From assembly GCF_002214585.1 (NCBI RefSeq), contig NZ_CP014862.1, positions 1,302,001 to 1,366,000 on the forward strand: a stretch of 64,000 nt of DNA, in the 5' to 3' direction. The DNA is from Thermococcus profundus. Its GTDB lineage: Archaea > Methanobacteriota_B > Thermococci > Thermococcales > Thermococcaceae. Of the stretch, positions 10,845 to 21,008 are shown piece after piece. The notes beneath the pieces were generated by a model that was not told the origin of the DNA, made no database searches, and saw nothing but the letters and a program-made list of their open reading frames with translations. The position numbers and the translations under genes are program-made. Every line of letters starts with the position of its first letter. The stretch's first letter is position 1.

Positions 10845-11369
10845 TCATCCCAAGAGTTTGCCCCTGCACTCATCTATCTTGGCCAGGAACTCATCCATCG
10901 GGAGACAGCTTTCACCGCGCTTGAGCTTAACGGCCGCTATCTTGTAGTTGCCTTTACCAAAGAACCTGCAGACCTTATCGGGCTCATCAACGAGTCGCGC
11001 AACGGCGAGCGTTTCTCCACCGCACTCCACGTAGTCTATGACTGTGTCTTGGAAGCCAGTGAGGGAAACGACGCACTTCCTCCCCGGGTTTAGGGGGGCA
11101 AGGTCTTCATCAACGGGAGGAAGTCTCTTCACGATGCATGAATCCGGATAGTCCCCGGATTTAATGGCATTTATAACATCCGGAAGCTCACCAGTTTTCT
11201 CAAAGCGCTCTATCTCCTCTTTGCTAACGGGGACAGGCTTCATAGAATAGCAGAGCGTCTCTTCATCGTGGTACATGATGTAGGTGCCGTCCTGAAGGAA
11301 GAGGAACGCTATCCTCTCTCTGGGAAGATCGAATAAGTATCCGGAGCGGCTCTTCTTAACCCCGTACAT
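10845..11369 (-). CDS. Conserved hypothetical protein, cysteine-containing
   Basis: This 174-aa soluble protein has no signal peptide or membrane helix. It contains six Cys residues spread through the sequence (for example ETLCYSM, DSCIVKRL, GRKCVVSL, KVCRFFG, ESCLPM, DECRG), not in obvious CxxC pairs. The ATG follows GGTGGGTGTGAC at good spacing. It lies 58 bases upstream of htpX in the same direction and could be cotranscribed with it. No family recognised. Confidence 0.65.
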   Translation of the reverse strand: MYGVKKSRSGYLFDLPRERIAFLFLQDGTYIMYHDEETLCYSMKPVPVSKEEIERFEKTGELPDVINAIKSGDYPDSCIVKRLPPVDEDLAPLNPGRKCVVSLTGFQDTVIDYVECGGETLAVARLVDEPDKVCRFFGKGNYKIAAVKLKRGESCLPMDEFLAKIDECRGKLLG

Positions 11370-11445
11370 GTCACACCCACCGATAGAACTTCAGAATGAG
11401 GGCTTATAAAAATCTCTGGCCAGAAAAGAGAAGTGAAAGGGGGCA

Positions 11446-13110
11446 TCACATACCCATGTCCATGCCGCCCATTCCACCCATACCGCCCATGCCGCCGGGC
11501 ATTCCGCCGCCCTGGCCGCCTTCGGGCTTGCTGGCCTTCGCCGCTATGACGTCGTCGATTCTGAGGATCATTATGGCAGCCTCACTGGCGCTCTTGATGG
11601 CCTGCTTGGTGACGCGGAGCGGTGCTATTATTCCGCGCTCGAGCATGTCGGCCGGCTCGCCGGCGAAGACGTCGATGCCTATTCCGAGGCCCTTGTTCTT
11701 GTGCTCGCTGATGACCTTGACGAGGACGTCAACTGTGTCGAGACCGGCGTTCTCGGCGAGGGTCTTCGGGATTATCTTGAGGGCCTCTGCAAAGTTCTCG
11801 ATGGCTAGGGCCTCTTTTCCTCCGACCTGCTTGGCGTACTCGTCGAGCCTTATGCTGAGCTCAATCTCAGGGGCACCGCCGGCCGGAAGAACGGCGCCGT
11901 CCTCCATGACGTCCTTGACGACCTTGAGAGCATCCTCAAGGGCCCTCTCAACCTCATCGATGACGTGCTCGGTTCCACCGCGGATGAGTATGGTTACCGC
12001 CTTCGGGTTCTTGCAGCCCTCAACGAATATCATGCTCTCGCCGGCTATCTTACGCTCCTCAACGAGCTCGGCCTCTCCAAGGTCGTCGCTGGTGAGGTCC
12101 TTCACGTTGGTTACTATCTTCGCTCCAGTGGCCTTGGCGAGCTTCTCCATGTCGCTCTTCTTGACGCGCCTGACGGCGAGGATGCCCTTCTTGGCGAGGT
12201 AGTGCTGGGCTAGGTCATCAATGCCCTTCTGGACGAACACGACGTTGGCGCCGGTCTCGGCGATGTGGTCAACCATGTCCTTGAGCATCTTCTCCTCCTG
12301 CTCGAGGAAGCTCATGAGCTGGTCCGGGCTGGTGATGTTTATCTTGGCGTCCGTCTCGGTCTTCTTGACTTCAAGGGCCTCGTTGATGAGGGCTATCTTA
12401 GCGTTCTCAACCCTGGTAGGCATCCTCGGGTGGACGCGCTCCTTGTCGATGACGACGCCCCTAACGAGCTCGCTCTCCTCAACGCTCTCGCCGGCCTTCT
12501 TCTCGATCTTGATGTTGTCGATGTCAACGGTATATTTTCCGTCCTTCTTCTCGGCGACCTGCTTAACTGCCTCAACGGCGAGCTTTGCGAAGAGCTCCTT
12601 GTGGCTCTCGGCGTTCTTGCCGGTTATTGAGGTCATGGCTATCTTCATGAGGGTCTCATCGTCGTCGGGGTTGACCTTGATAGCTATCTCGTCGAGTATC
12701 TCCTGGGCCTTCTCGGCCGCCATGGTGTAGCCCTTGACGATGATGCTCGGGTGGATGTTCTGGTCGAGGAGTTCTTCAGCCTTCCTGAGGAGCTCGCCAG
12801 CGATAACAACGGCGGTAGTAGTACCATCGCCAGCCTCCTTGTCCTGAGTCTTCGCAACCTCGACCATCATCTTGGCAGCGGGGTGCTGGAGGTCGATCCT
12901 GTCGAGTATTGTAGCTCCATCGTTGGTGACAACGACGTCGCCGAGGCTGTCGACGAGCATTTTGTCCATTCCCTTTGGACCGAGGGTGGTCCTGACAGTC
13001 TCGGCTATGATCCTAGCGGCGAGAATGTTGAGCCTCTGAGCGTCCCTACCAACGTACCTCTGAGTCCCCTCAGGCAGAATAACAACCGGCTGTCCACTAA
13101 GCTGTGCCAT
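11446..13110 (-). CDS. ths: Thermosome (group II chaperonin) subunit
   Basis: The thermosome folds proteins in an ATP-driven closed ring with a built-in lid. The 554-aa product has [14 protein letters not shown], the ATP-site [19 protein letters not shown], and the Gly-Met-rich tail ([13 protein letters not shown]) usual for this family. Length is full. AGGAGGA precedes the ATG at good spacing and the upstream region has a strong TATA box. Thermococcales often have two paralogous subunits; I cannot tell from this sequence alone which one this is. Confidence 0.97.
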   Translation of the reverse strand: MAQLSGQPVVILPEGTQRYVGRDAQRLNILAARIIAETVRTTLGPKGMDKMLVDSLGDVVVTNDGATILDRIDLQHPAAKMMVEVAKTQDKEAGDGTTTAVVIAGELLRKAEELLDQNIHPSIIVKGYTMAAEKAQEILDEIAIKVNPDDDETLMKIAMTSITGKNAESHKELFAKLAVEAVKQVAEKKDGKYTVDIDNIKIEKKAGESVEESELVRGVVIDKERVHPRMPTRVENAKIALINEALEVKKTETDAKINITSPDQLMSFLEQEEKMLKDMVDHIAETGANVVFVQKGIDDLAQHYLAKKGILAVRRVKKSDMEKLAKATGAKIVTNVKDLTSDDLGEAELVEERKIAGESMIFVEGCKNPKAVTILIRGGTEHVIDEVERALEDALKVVKDVMEDGAVLPAGGAPEIELSIRLDEYAKQVGGKEALAIENFAEALKIIPKTLAENAGLDTVDVLVKVISEHKNKGLGIGIDVFAGEPADMLERGIIAPLRVTKQAIKSASEAAIMILRIDDVIAAKASKPEGGQGGGMPGGMGGMGGMGGMDMGM

Positions 13111-13200
13111 TTTAACATTCCTCCTATCAGATTACTTTTTGCAGAAACGCTTCGTCAGCGCTCTATAAAAAGTTTTGCTTCAGATATTTCAAAAAAATAC
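13111..13200 (-). promoter_or_regulatory. Thermosome promoter and ribosome binding site
   Basis: On the minus strand CTTTTTATAG (about 13163-13172) is a TATA box preceded by AT-rich DNA, about 55 bases before the ATG. AGGAGGA at about 13121-13127 is the Shine-Dalgarno sequence. Heat-shock control by Phr-like regulators is known for Thermococcales chaperone genes, but I did not find a convincing operator here. Confidence 0.6.
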
Positions 13201-13325
13201 CTCAAATTTGGCAGAATGATAAAAATGAGGTCAAAACACGGAGGAAAGGGCTAAAACGAGAGGGAGGTACTAACCAGAGATACAAAGTGAGACCGAGGAG
13301 TGGGACACGAACAAGGGGTGAGAAC

Positions 13326-13994
13326 GTGGAGCTGATAAAGCAGGGTGCGGAGGCGAAGATATACCTGACCAACTTTGATGAATACTTCGGTGCAGACATC
13401 CTGCCCGGAGAAAAGGTCATAGTCAAGCACAGGATTCCGAAGCGCTACCGCATAGAGGAGATAGACGTAAGGCTGAGGAAGGAAAGAACCGTCAGGGAAG
13501 CGAGGGTTCTTCACAGGGCGAAGGAGTTCGGCGTCAACTGCCCCTACGTGTATGAAGTCGATCTGAGGGATATGAAGATCGTTATGGAGTTCATAGAGGG
13601 TGAGAGGCTGAAAGAGCTCCTTGAGAGAGTCCCGATGGAGGAACGCCTGAGACTGTGCAGAGAGATAGGGAGACAGGTAGGGAAGCTCCACAAAGCTGGG
13701 ATAGTTCACGGTGATCTGACAACCTCCAACATGATCCTCCGTAAGGGAAGGGTCTACCTTATAGACTTCGGTTTAGCGGACTTCGATCCCACGCTGGAAG
13801 CGAGGGGCGTGGATCTTCATCTGCTCAGAAGGGCGATGGAGAGCACGCACTACACCTGGTTCGAGAGGGGCTTCGAGGAGGTTCTAGAAGGCTACGCGGA
13901 AGTGGTTGGCGAAGAGGCAAGGAATGAAATCAAAGAGAAGCTTGAGGAGATAGAGAGCAGGGGAAGGTACAGGGAGAGGGGCTGGATCGGGTAA
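13326..13994 (+). CDS. bud32: Bud32/PRPK-type small kinase, KEOPS subunit
   Basis: Bud32 is the ATPase/kinase of the KEOPS complex that makes t6A37 on ANN-decoding tRNAs. The 222-aa protein is a minimal kinase: N-lobe start ELIKQGAEAKIY, HRIPKRYR segment, catalytic loop VHGDLTTSNMIL, metal-binding YLIDFGLADF, and the Lys/Arg-rich C-terminal tail RGRYRERGWIG. It is the stand-alone archaeal form, not fused to Kae1. The GTG at 13326 follows GGGGTGAGAAC. Pcc1 of the same complex is encoded at 46459-46743, far away in this window. Confidence 0.95.
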   Translation: MELIKQGAEAKIYLTNFDEYFGADILPGEKVIVKHRIPKRYRIEEIDVRLRKERTVREARVLHRAKEFGVNCPYVYEVDLRDMKIVMEFIEGERLKELLERVPMEERLRLCREIGRQVGKLHKAGIVHGDLTTSNMILRKGRVYLIDFGLADFDPTLEARGVDLHLLRRAMESTHYTWFERGFEEVLEGYAEVVGEEARNEIKEKLEEIESRGRYRERGWIG

Positions 13995-14154
13995 CAAGGC
14001 CCCATATTTTTCATTACGTTTCCATAATTTTTCCAAATCTTTGGCAGATTTGTCGAAAAATATTCCAGATTATCGTGAGATGTCAAAAACCTTGCATGGC
14101 CTCTCCGGATTATGGGAAGGTTTTTAAAGCCATCATGACGAGGGGGGAGTGGTG

Positions 14155-14772
14155 ATGGGGTTGAAGTTCAAAGGCAGGGCCTTTGGTGAGACCGCGAGGA
14201 TAGAGTTCGAGATCATGACCCTCAGCGAGCTTAGAGTAGAGGACATTCGCGATTTTGACGTTGATTCGTTCAAGCTTGAGTTCAGGCCCGCTTCTTCTGG
14301 GATAAGGATCGTTGGAATATGGGAGGGCCCGATAGAGAGGGCAGGTGAGGGCATCAAGAAGGCCCTGGAGGAAAGCGGAAAGCTCCGCGAGAGGATTATG
14401 GGTAGAATAAAGGCCAAGGCAGATTCCATAAGAAGCACAATGCTCCAAATGGGGTTTAAGGAAGAGGTCGTCGGTTATGGGAGTGCCCTCAGGTTCACAA
14501 AGCACGTTAACGGCTATGAGATAGTGGTTGTCGTATCGACCACCGACAATCTGGTCAGGGTCGAGGTCTACGGAAACGAGGGGAAGATACTCAGCCCCGA
14601 GATAGAGAGCATCTTCGGCGACGTCGAGGTTGAAGAGCTCGAAGTTTACGACCTCGAGGATCAGCGCGACGAGAGGCTGGTAATCAACCTTGAAATCTCC
14701 AAAGACGACGAGAGGCCGGACAGGAAGATCGCCGAGGCGATAAGGATAATTGAAAACATGCTGATGACCTGA
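14155..14772 (+). CDS. Conserved hypothetical protein
   Basis: This 205-aa soluble, highly charged protein has no signal peptide or membrane helix. The ATG at 14155 is chosen because a GGGGGG stretch sits 7 bases upstream; two GTG codons just before it are too close. A TATA-like TTTTTAAAG (about 14119-14127) gives a transcription start just before the ribosome binding site. A helical stretch at about 65-100 is followed by a beta-rich region. No family recognised; likely Thermococcales-restricted. Confidence 0.7.
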   Translation: MGLKFKGRAFGETARIEFEIMTLSELRVEDIRDFDVDSFKLEFRPASSGIRIVGIWEGPIERAGEGIKKALEESGKLRERIMGRIKAKADSIRSTMLQMGFKEEVVGYGSALRFTKHVNGYEIVVVVSTTDNLVRVEVYGNEGKILSPEIESIFGDVEVEELEVYDLEDQRDERLVINLEISKDDERPDRKIAEAIRIIENMLMT

Positions 14773-14878
14773 GCAGTCCCCGTTCTTCCTTTTTATCTCT
14801 CAACACCTGGAACACGATGTAATAGCCCTCCTCGAAAAAGTTTTTAGGAAAGGGCACCCTATATAACTTAGTGATAAC

Positions 14879-15652
14879 ATGGGCGGCCACGAATCCCTTA
14901 GGAGGCTCTTTGAGAGCATCCTTCCCGGAACGACCGTGGCGTTCATCTACGAGACGTACTCAACGAGCTGGGAGCTTCCCCTATTTATGGTGAGGGAGAA
15001 GATTGAAAACGGAAACGCGGCGGTTATAACGAGCTACACCAAGCCCGCGGGGCATCTCTTCAGGGATTTAAGACTAATGGGGCTGGACGTTCATAAGGCC
15101 ATGGAAGACGACCTACTTTTCATAATAGACATTTTCGGCTCCCGCTACCGCCTCCGCGAGACGGCAAAGAACCTGTTTTATCTGGAAAACGTTGAACCCG
15201 AGACCCTCAACCCGAAGATATGGCGCATCTACACCGAGCACATCCTTCCCAGGATAGAGGACAGGGACCTTATCCGCCTTATTTATCCCCTCCACGGCGT
15301 CGTGCAGTTCGCAGGGGAAGAACCGACGACGAAGCTGATGAGTCAGGTCGTAGCAAGGTACGCATCTATAAACAACAGGAGTTCAATGGTAGTCACGCTC
15401 AACAAGGACACGGTTTCCCGGAGCTTCACCGCATGGACGGTCGAGCTCAGCGACTACGTCTTTCTCTCCAAGATATTCCTCGGAAAGGGAAACATCGAGG
15501 AGCACCTGTACTTTCTCAAGGCCCCCCTTCCAAACTTTAAACCCGAAGAGTTCATACTGAAGAAAACCGGAAAACCCGGAAGGGAGCGCTTCAAGATACA
15601 GAGGGTCCGTGAAGAAGAAGGAAAAAGAAACGGTGAGAGGCTCACCCTCTAA
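14879..15652 (+). CDS. RecA/KaiC-like fold protein lacking a P-loop (hypothetical)
   Basis: The 257-aa protein opens with [19 protein letters not shown] and has strand-helix alternation ([39 protein letters not shown]) resembling KaiC/GvpD-type RecA-fold ATPases. No GxxGxGKT/S motif is present where it would be expected, so ATP binding is doubtful. The ATG is preceded by TAGTGATAAC, with TATATAA about 20 bases upstream. Its last 11 bases overlap the end of the convergent thrS gene. Function unknown. Confidence 0.65.
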   Translation: MGGHESLRRLFESILPGTTVAFIYETYSTSWELPLFMVREKIENGNAAVITSYTKPAGHLFRDLRLMGLDVHKAMEDDLLFIIDIFGSRYRLRETAKNLFYLENVEPETLNPKIWRIYTEHILPRIEDRDLIRLIYPLHGVVQFAGEEPTTKLMSQVVARYASINNRSSMVVTLNKDTVSRSFTAWTVELSDYVFLSKIFLGKGNIEEHLYFLKAPLPNFKPEEFILKKTGKPGRERFKIQRVREEEGKRNGERLTL

Positions 15653-17522
15653 ACTTCGGCCTCCTGCTGAGGAGCAACGGAAGGGGCCTCGGCCTGTAGG
15701 GGAAGCCTTCCGTCTGCTGCTTGATTTCTTTGATGAGGTCTTCGAGCTGCATCTCCACCTGCTTTCCGTCGCTCCTCCTCCTTACGGTTACGGTGTTCTG
15801 CTCCTTCTCGTTCCTTCCGACGACGATTATGTAGGGAATCCACTCCTTCTCTGCCTTCCTTATCTTCTTGTTGAGCCTGTCGCCGGTGTCATCGACGTCG
15901 GCCCTTATCTTCGCGCCTTCGAGCTTGCCCGCAACGTAGAGGGCGTAGTCCATAACCTCGTCGCTGACCGGGATAACCCTGACCTGTATCGGGCTGAGCC
16001 AGAGCGGGAACATCGGCTTGATGCCTTTTGCTTGGAGCTTTGCCTGCTTCTCGAGGATTGCGTACATAACCCTCTCGATTGCCCCGCTCGGCGAGCAGTG
16101 GAGTATGAGTGGGTACTGCTCCTTGCCCTCCTCGTCGTAGTAGGTTATTCCAAAGCGCTCCGCGTTCTCAACGTCGATCTGGACGGTGCTGAGCGCGGCG
16201 GCTTTGTCGAGGTTGTCGACGAAGTTGAACTCGAACTTGAGGATGAAGTAGAAGAACCTCTGCTTCCACATCTCGATGAGGACGGGCTTTCCTATGATCT
16301 TGGCCAGCTCGACTATGAAGTTCTTGTTCTCGTTCCAGAAGTCCTCGGTGAACCTTATCGCAACCTCGTAGTCATCCGGAGTAAGCCCAACGCCCCTGAG
16401 GACTTCCATGCTGAGCTTGTACTGCTTCTTGAACTCGTCCATGGCCTGTTTCAGATCGCGAGCAACGGTGTGCATATCGGGCATCGTGAAGGCCCTGAGC
16501 CTTCTCAAACCTGAAAGCTCGCCGCTCTTCTCGCGCCTGAAGGAGTAGCGGGTGAGCTCGTACATCCTGAGCGGGAGGTTGCGGTAGCTTATGGTGGCGT
16601 CCTTCTTTATGAGGAACTGGCCGAAGCAGGCCGCAAAGCGGAGGAAGAACTTCTTGTCGCCGCTCTTAACAACGTACTGCCTGGCGGGGAACCTGTTAAG
16701 GTACTTCTCAAGGGCTGGGTGCTCGAAGTCATACATGATAGGCGTCTCGACTTCCATCGCTCCGTACTCGATGACCTTCTCGGTGACGTACTGCTCGAGG
16801 AGGCCCTTGATGAGCCTGCCCTTTGGATAGTACCTGAGGTTCCCAGGATCGCTTCCGGGCTCGTAATCAACGAGCTCCTGCTCGAGCATGAACTTGACGT
16901 GCGGCGGCTCCCTATCGGCTACCCTGTTCTTGCTTATCTCGTAGTTGGCGAACTTCCTGAGGTTCTCGTGGCCGGTGAAGTCGAACTTGTCGACCTCTAT
17001 CAGCTCGCCCTCCGGCGTGAGAATGTACCAGTAGCTCTTCAGCTCCTCCTCCTTTTCGAGGGCGATGTTGCGCTCCTCCTTGCTGACCGCTTCGCCGCTC
17101 GGCACTATCGTCCTGCTGAGCTCAGCGAGCGGGTGTCCCTTACAGCTGAGCTTGAAGGCCTTGTAGTATCCAAAGGGTGCGCGCTTGACTTCAAAACCTT
17201 CCTCCTTGAGCTTTTCTTCGATTTTCTGCAGAACCTTGAGCGCTATATCTGGCTTCGCCAGCTCGCTGCTGAGGTGCGCGAAGGGGTAGACGAATATCCT
17301 CTCGGCCTTGACCTGCGATGCCACATCCTTGATCTCCTTAACGGCCTTCTCAACTACTTCATCCGGGTTGCTCTCGTCGGCCTTTTCAACGCTCATGAAA
17401 ACCGCGAGAACCTCCTCCAGCCTGCCCCTCTTCTGCTCGTCGCTTATCGGCTCCGGGTTCTTCAGGGCCTTGTCCCTGACCTCGTATTCGAGGTAGTCCG
17501 AGTGTATCAGAAGCATCCTCAT
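15642..17522 (-). CDS. thrS: Threonyl-tRNA synthetase, archaeal type
   Basis: The enzyme charges tRNA(Thr). The 626-aa protein begins with the archaeal D-aminoacyl-tRNA deacylase-like editing domain ([13 protein letters not shown]; about 1-145), which clears mischarged Ser. The class II catalytic core includes motif 2-like [22 protein letters not shown] and motif 3 near [17 protein letters not shown]. The C-terminal anticodon-binding domain follows. GGTGGTTAAGG precedes the ATG at 17522; the next ATG two codons on is an alternative. Convergent with the RecA-like gene. Confidence 0.96.
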   Translation of the reverse strand: MRMLLIHSDYLEYEVRDKALKNPEPISDEQKRGRLEEVLAVFMSVEKADESNPDEVVEKAVKEIKDVASQVKAERIFVYPFAHLSSELAKPDIALKVLQKIEEKLKEEGFEVKRAPFGYYKAFKLSCKGHPLAELSRTIVPSGEAVSKEERNIALEKEEELKSYWYILTPEGELIEVDKFDFTGHENLRKFANYEISKNRVADREPPHVKFMLEQELVDYEPGSDPGNLRYYPKGRLIKGLLEQYVTEKVIEYGAMEVETPIMYDFEHPALEKYLNRFPARQYVVKSGDKKFFLRFAACFGQFLIKKDATISYRNLPLRMYELTRYSFRREKSGELSGLRRLRAFTMPDMHTVARDLKQAMDEFKKQYKLSMEVLRGVGLTPDDYEVAIRFTEDFWNENKNFIVELAKIIGKPVLIEMWKQRFFYFILKFEFNFVDNLDKAAALSTVQIDVENAERFGITYYDEEGKEQYPLILHCSPSGAIERVMYAILEKQAKLQAKGIKPMFPLWLSPIQVRVIPVSDEVMDYALYVAGKLEGAKIRADVDDTGDRLNKKIRKAEKEWIPYIIVVGRNEKEQNTVTVRRRSDGKQVEMQLEDLIKEIKQQTEGFPYRPRPLPLLLSRRPKFRG

Positions 17523-17598
17523 CCTTAACCACCACCTTAACATGGAGGGAAATTACTAAAAGTTTTCCCTCCGGCTTATAAATCTGCTTGAGGGGGAA

Positions 17599-18699
17599 TT
17601 AACTTTCGCGTTCCCCCTCGATCTTTATTCTCAACGGCTCGGCGAACCAGTTGACCCTCTGCGGGAACGGTATCTCTATACCCTCCCTGTCTAGAGCCTC
17701 CTTTATCCTCTGAAGGAGATGATACTTGGAGCGCAGGAGGTTCTGCCCTACCCAGAGAGTACTGGGAACCCACGCCCAGATCGTTATGTTCACGGAGCTG
17801 TCGGCGAGCTCGCTCACATAAACTCTGGGATCGGGCTCGGCTAAAACTATGGGTTCCTCATCGAGCACTTTCATGATGGCGTCTATTGCCCTCTGGGCAT
17901 CCTCTTTGTAGGCTATTCCAACCGTTATCTCAGCCCTCCTCGCTGGGTATTTCTGGAGGTTTACGATCTCGCTGTTGAAGAGCTTCTCGTTTGGAATCCT
18001 GACGAGGGTTCCGTCCCAGCGCCTTATCCTCGTCGAGAGAATCCTTATGTCAGTAACTATTCCCTCGAAATCCCCTATCCTGACCGCATCCCCTATCTTG
18101 AGGGGCTTGTCGAAGTACATGAAAACGCCTGAGATGAAGTTCGCAATAACCGTCTGAGCCGAGAAACCGAGAACGATACCTGTTATGCCGGCCGCAGCTA
18201 TAACCGTCGAGAGCCTGCCGCTGAGTCCGGCTATATCGAGGGCTATGAAAAAGGCTATAGTGACGACGGTGTAGTAGAAAAGCTTGGCCTTTATTTGAGT
18301 CTCCGGGAGTTTATCGGGTGGGGTGCGCATTACCATGTAGTCCCTTGACTTCTTTGCCAGGAGGTAGCTGAAGTAGAAGACGAGCAGAGCCGTAAGGAGC
18401 GTGCTTATCTCAACGCCGCCGACCTCGAAGGAAAGCCCAAGGGCCTTGACCGCGTAGACGAGGGCGACGAAGATCGTCATGTTGTAAAGGGTTCCGGCGG
18501 TGTCCTCGTTGAATATCCAGACATAGTTTGTTTCCCGCGATAGCTTGAGAATGTAGTACTTTAGAAACCGGGCGAATATGTACGCGGCAGCCATTATGGC
18601 CACTGCCTCGGCGATGCCCTTTGGGGTTATGTTGAGGAACAGCGATCTATCCCATGCGGACACTGCGGCCGTGGTGTTAGTTGCGTTCACCGGGTTCAT
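17599..18699 (-). CDS. MscS-family mechanosensitive channel
   Basis: The 366-aa membrane protein has about five hydrophobic segments (near 25-45, 70-90, 95-115, 140-160) and a TM3-like pore helix (VIAAAGITGIVLGFSAQT) followed by FISGVFMYFDKPLKIGD. The cytoplasmic beta domain shows the MscS hallmark GIVTDIRILSTRIRRWDG...IPNEKLFNSEIVN. It opens under membrane tension to relieve hypo-osmotic stress. The ATG at 18699 follows GAGGTGGTGAGG. It lies directly downstream of the DUF432 gene (2 bases between stop and start), so they are cotranscribed. Confidence 0.95.
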   Translation of the reverse strand: MNPVNATNTTAAVSAWDRSLFLNITPKGIAEAVAIMAAAYIFARFLKYYILKLSRETNYVWIFNEDTAGTLYNMTIFVALVYAVKALGLSFEVGGVEISTLLTALLVFYFSYLLAKKSRDYMVMRTPPDKLPETQIKAKLFYYTVVTIAFFIALDIAGLSGRLSTVIAAAGITGIVLGFSAQTVIANFISGVFMYFDKPLKIGDAVRIGDFEGIVTDIRILSTRIRRWDGTLVRIPNEKLFNSEIVNLQKYPARRAEITVGIAYKEDAQRAIDAIMKVLDEEPIVLAEPDPRVYVSELADSSVNITIWAWVPSTLWVGQNLLRSKYHLLQRIKEALDREGIEIPFPQRVNWFAEPLRIKIEGERES

Positions 18700-18701
18700 C
18701 C

Positions 18702-19346
18702 TCACCACCTCATCAGAAAGTTGGGAAGCGCATCGCCCGGTCCCACAGGGATGAGGCCCTCTTTGGGGGCCTTCCCGGTGTTGTTGACCTCGGGAATGTG
18801 GTTTTTCAGCGTAACAACGGTCAGGGGATAGTACGCTCTCTCAGGGGAGTAGTACATTGTGGAGTTCCATATGGGCATTACGAGTTTTTCCAAGGTCTTC
18901 CATTCCGCGGACGGGTTTGAGATAACCACCCTGAGTACCCCAATCGAGTCGGGCTCATCAATCCCAAAGTTCCCCACGTGGTATCTCGCGATGGCCCCGG
19001 CCTCAATCGTGCCGTAGAGCGCGTACTTCTCCCTAGAAACGTGGAACCTGTCGATGGTAGTTCCACCAACCTTCACCTCGACTTCCATGGGAACATCGAT
19101 GAACCCGGAGAGGGAATCCTTTGGGGGTATAACGATTGGCTCGCGAAGTTTTACCATGAGAAGCCTCACGCCGTAGCCAACTGCGGGTGCGGGAAGAACC
19201 TTGAGTTTTTCACCGTCTCTAGTTTTTATCAGCTTTTCAACGTTTTCCCTCCGGTACCTTACCAACCCGGGGGAGGCCTCAAGGAGATGAATTTTAGTGC
19301 TTCCGATTTTTATGAACTTGGTTCTAAGTTCGTGCTCACCGAACAT
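18702..19346 (-). CDS. DUF432 family protein
   Basis: This 214-aa soluble protein is beta-rich with no membrane helix. It carries stretches I associate with DUF432 (VGYGVRLLMVKLREPIVIPPK, DRFHVSREKYALYG). It is the first gene of a two-gene unit with the MscS channel, only 2 bases apart, a pairing I believe is common in archaea. The protein could bind or tune the channel, but that is inference from neighbourhood alone. Confidence 0.8.
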   Translation of the reverse strand: MFGEHELRTKFIKIGSTKIHLLEASPGLVRYRRENVEKLIKTRDGEKLKVLPAPAVGYGVRLLMVKLREPIVIPPKDSLSGFIDVPMEVEVKVGGTTIDRFHVSREKYALYGTIEAGAIARYHVGNFGIDEPDSIGVLRVVISNPSAEWKTLEKLVMPIWNSTMYYSPERAYYPLTVVTLKNHIPEVNNTGKAPKEGLIPVGPGDALPNFLMRW

Positions 19347-19436
19347 GTTTCTAGATTGGCTTCCCTCGATTTAAGGTTATCGCGTGCTGGCAAAGACTTA
19401 AAAAATCCCCGCTGGAATTTTCACGGAGGTGGGAGA

Positions 19437-20024
19437 GTGGAAGCCAAAAAACCCGCTAAAGATGGGGACGTAGTTCTCCCGGGAGATTACCTGGGCGTAA
19501 TAGAGGAGTACCTACCCGGGGAAGGGGTCAAGGAAGAGAACGGTGAGCTCATAGCCACCAGAGCCGGTAAAGTAAGGATCGATCCTGAGAGAATGGAGAT
19601 CCACGTTGAACCCGTCACGGATGTACCGCCTCTTCCCAAAGTGGGGGACGTTGTGATAGCGCAGGTACTTGAGGTGAAGCCGCAGGCGGTCATCGTCCAG
19701 CTCCTCACCATAGAGGGAAGGAAGGACAGGGATATCGCGACATCGAAGCTGGCCGGAATCCATGTTTCCCAGGTAAAGAACGGCTTCGTCGAGGATCTGA
19801 GCAAGGAGTTTAAGGTGGGGGATATAGTCAGGGCCAAGGTGATTGCGAACGAGAAGAGCCCAATCCAGCTCACAACGAAGGCTCCGGATCTGGGCGTTGT
19901 CTACGCGTTCTGCTCCCGCTGCAGAACCCCACTCGTCAGAAGGGGCAACCAGCTCGTATGTCCCAAGTGCGGGAACGTGGAAACCCGGAAGCTCTCAACG
20001 CTCTACAGAAAGCTGGTGATCTGA
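19437..20024 (+). CDS. csl4: Exosome RNA-binding subunit Csl4
   Basis: Csl4 forms part of the RNA-binding cap of the archaeal exosome together with or in place of Rrp4. The 195-aa protein has an N-terminal domain (VLPGDYLGVIEEYLPGEGV), an S1 RNA-binding domain at about 65-145 (PKVGDVVIAQVLEVKPQAVIV, FKVGDIVRAKVI) and a C-terminal zinc ribbon (FCSRCRTPL...LVCPKCGNVETR). GGAGGTG precedes the GTG at 19437. Its TGA is directly followed by the ATG of the DUF2067 gene; rpoL follows, so all three form one operon. Confidence 0.95.
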   Translation: MEAKKPAKDGDVVLPGDYLGVIEEYLPGEGVKEENGELIATRAGKVRIDPERMEIHVEPVTDVPPLPKVGDVVIAQVLEVKPQAVIVQLLTIEGRKDRDIATSKLAGIHVSQVKNGFVEDLSKEFKVGDIVRAKVIANEKSPIQLTTKAPDLGVVYAFCSRCRTPLVRRGNQLVCPKCGNVETRKLSTLYRKLVI

Positions 20025-20663
20025 ATGGCGAGGGCAAAGCGGGTGATAACGATACACGTGAAGGACGACAGGGAAAAGGAGGAGTTCATGAGGGAGCTGG
20101 AGAGGCTGAACGTTCCGGCCTTCATCTACGTCCACGGAAAGCTCGACTCGCTCAAGATAAACGTCCAGGGAACCAAGGACGAGATCAAAGAGGCACTAGG
20201 AAAAATCCACGCAATACACAACAGGGTCAGGGCAAAGCTCTATCCGGACAGGAGGGGCATGTATCACTACTATCCGGATGATCTCTTCCGCGACGCAGGA
20301 ACCAGCGTTTCCCTCCCAGTTCTTATGAAAAGCCTTGAACTCCTCGGGGAGAGTGCCGAGTTCGACGAGTCCAGAGGAGAGCTCATAACCTCCGCCCCCT
20401 GGGAGGAGATAGTGTCTCTGGTGAGAAAGCTGGGAGAGGCTTTGGCTGAGATATCCCTTCAGACAACGAGGCAGATAAGGGAGGTCATCTTGCCCGTCTC
20501 CGCGGCCTTTGGGCTCGATCCAGAGGAAGTCATCGACCTCCTCGTCGACCTCGGAGTGGCCGAGTGGAAGGAGGATAAGTTTAAATACGAACTCATAAAG
20601 AACAAGGAGCAGGCCCTTGAAGCAGTCCTGAATCATCTGAGGGGTGATAACGGTGAAGATTGA
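20025..20663 (+). CDS. DUF2067 family protein
   Basis: The 212-aa protein starts immediately after the csl4 stop codon (TGAATG) and its end overlaps the rpoL start by 11 bases. An N-terminal alpha/beta segment ([20 protein letters not shown]...[12 protein letters not shown]) resembles an RNA-binding or ACT-like fold. I associate this csl4-DUF2067-rpoL order with conserved archaeal gene order. A role in RNA degradation or transcription is suggested by context only. No catalytic motif is visible. Confidence 0.85.
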   Translation: MARAKRVITIHVKDDREKEEFMRELERLNVPAFIYVHGKLDSLKINVQGTKDEIKEALGKIHAIHNRVRAKLYPDRRGMYHYYPDDLFRDAGTSVSLPVLMKSLELLGESAEFDESRGELITSAPWEEIVSLVRKLGEALAEISLQTTRQIREVILPVSAAFGLDPEEVIDLLVDLGVAEWKEDKFKYELIKNKEQALEAVLNHLRGDNGED

Positions 20664-20940
20664 GGTCATCAAGAGGGAAGGGAACACCTTTGAGTTCTAT
20701 CTTGAGGGGGAGGATCACACCTTCGCCAACCTGCTCGTTGAGACCCTCCACGAGGACGAGCACGTTAAGTTCGCGGCCTACGCTATAGACCACCCGGTTC
20801 TCATGGCGAGGAAGCCGCGCTTCAAGATCACGACCGACGGAAGCGAAAGCCCCGAAGAGGCCCTTGAGAAAGCCGCCCAGAAGATATTCGACAGGGCCAG
20901 GGCGGTTCTTGAAGCCTGGAAGGAAGTAACGGAAGGGTGA
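20653..20940 (+). CDS. rpoL: RNA polymerase subunit L (Rpo11)
   Basis: RpoL pairs with RpoD to form the assembly platform of RNA polymerase, as Rpb11 does with Rpb3. The 95-aa product ([20 protein letters not shown]) has the family core [18 protein letters not shown] and [24 protein letters not shown] precedes the GTG at 20653, inside the 3' end of the DUF2067 gene. Typical length; third gene of the csl4 operon. Confidence 0.97.
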   Translation: MKIEVIKREGNTFEFYLEGEDHTFANLLVETLHEDEHVKFAAYAIDHPVLMARKPRFKITTDGSESPEEALEKAAQKIFDRARAVLEAWKEVTEG

Positions 20941-21008
20941 CCCCTTCCTACCCACTACCATCCGAAATTCTTTTAAAGGATTATGGGTACTCCCACAGGG
21001 AGAGGTAA

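Noticed and set aside
15609-17528. Long plus-strand frames opposite thrS
   Set aside because: They mirror the highly biased codons of the synthetase gene, with no domain signature and no start signal.
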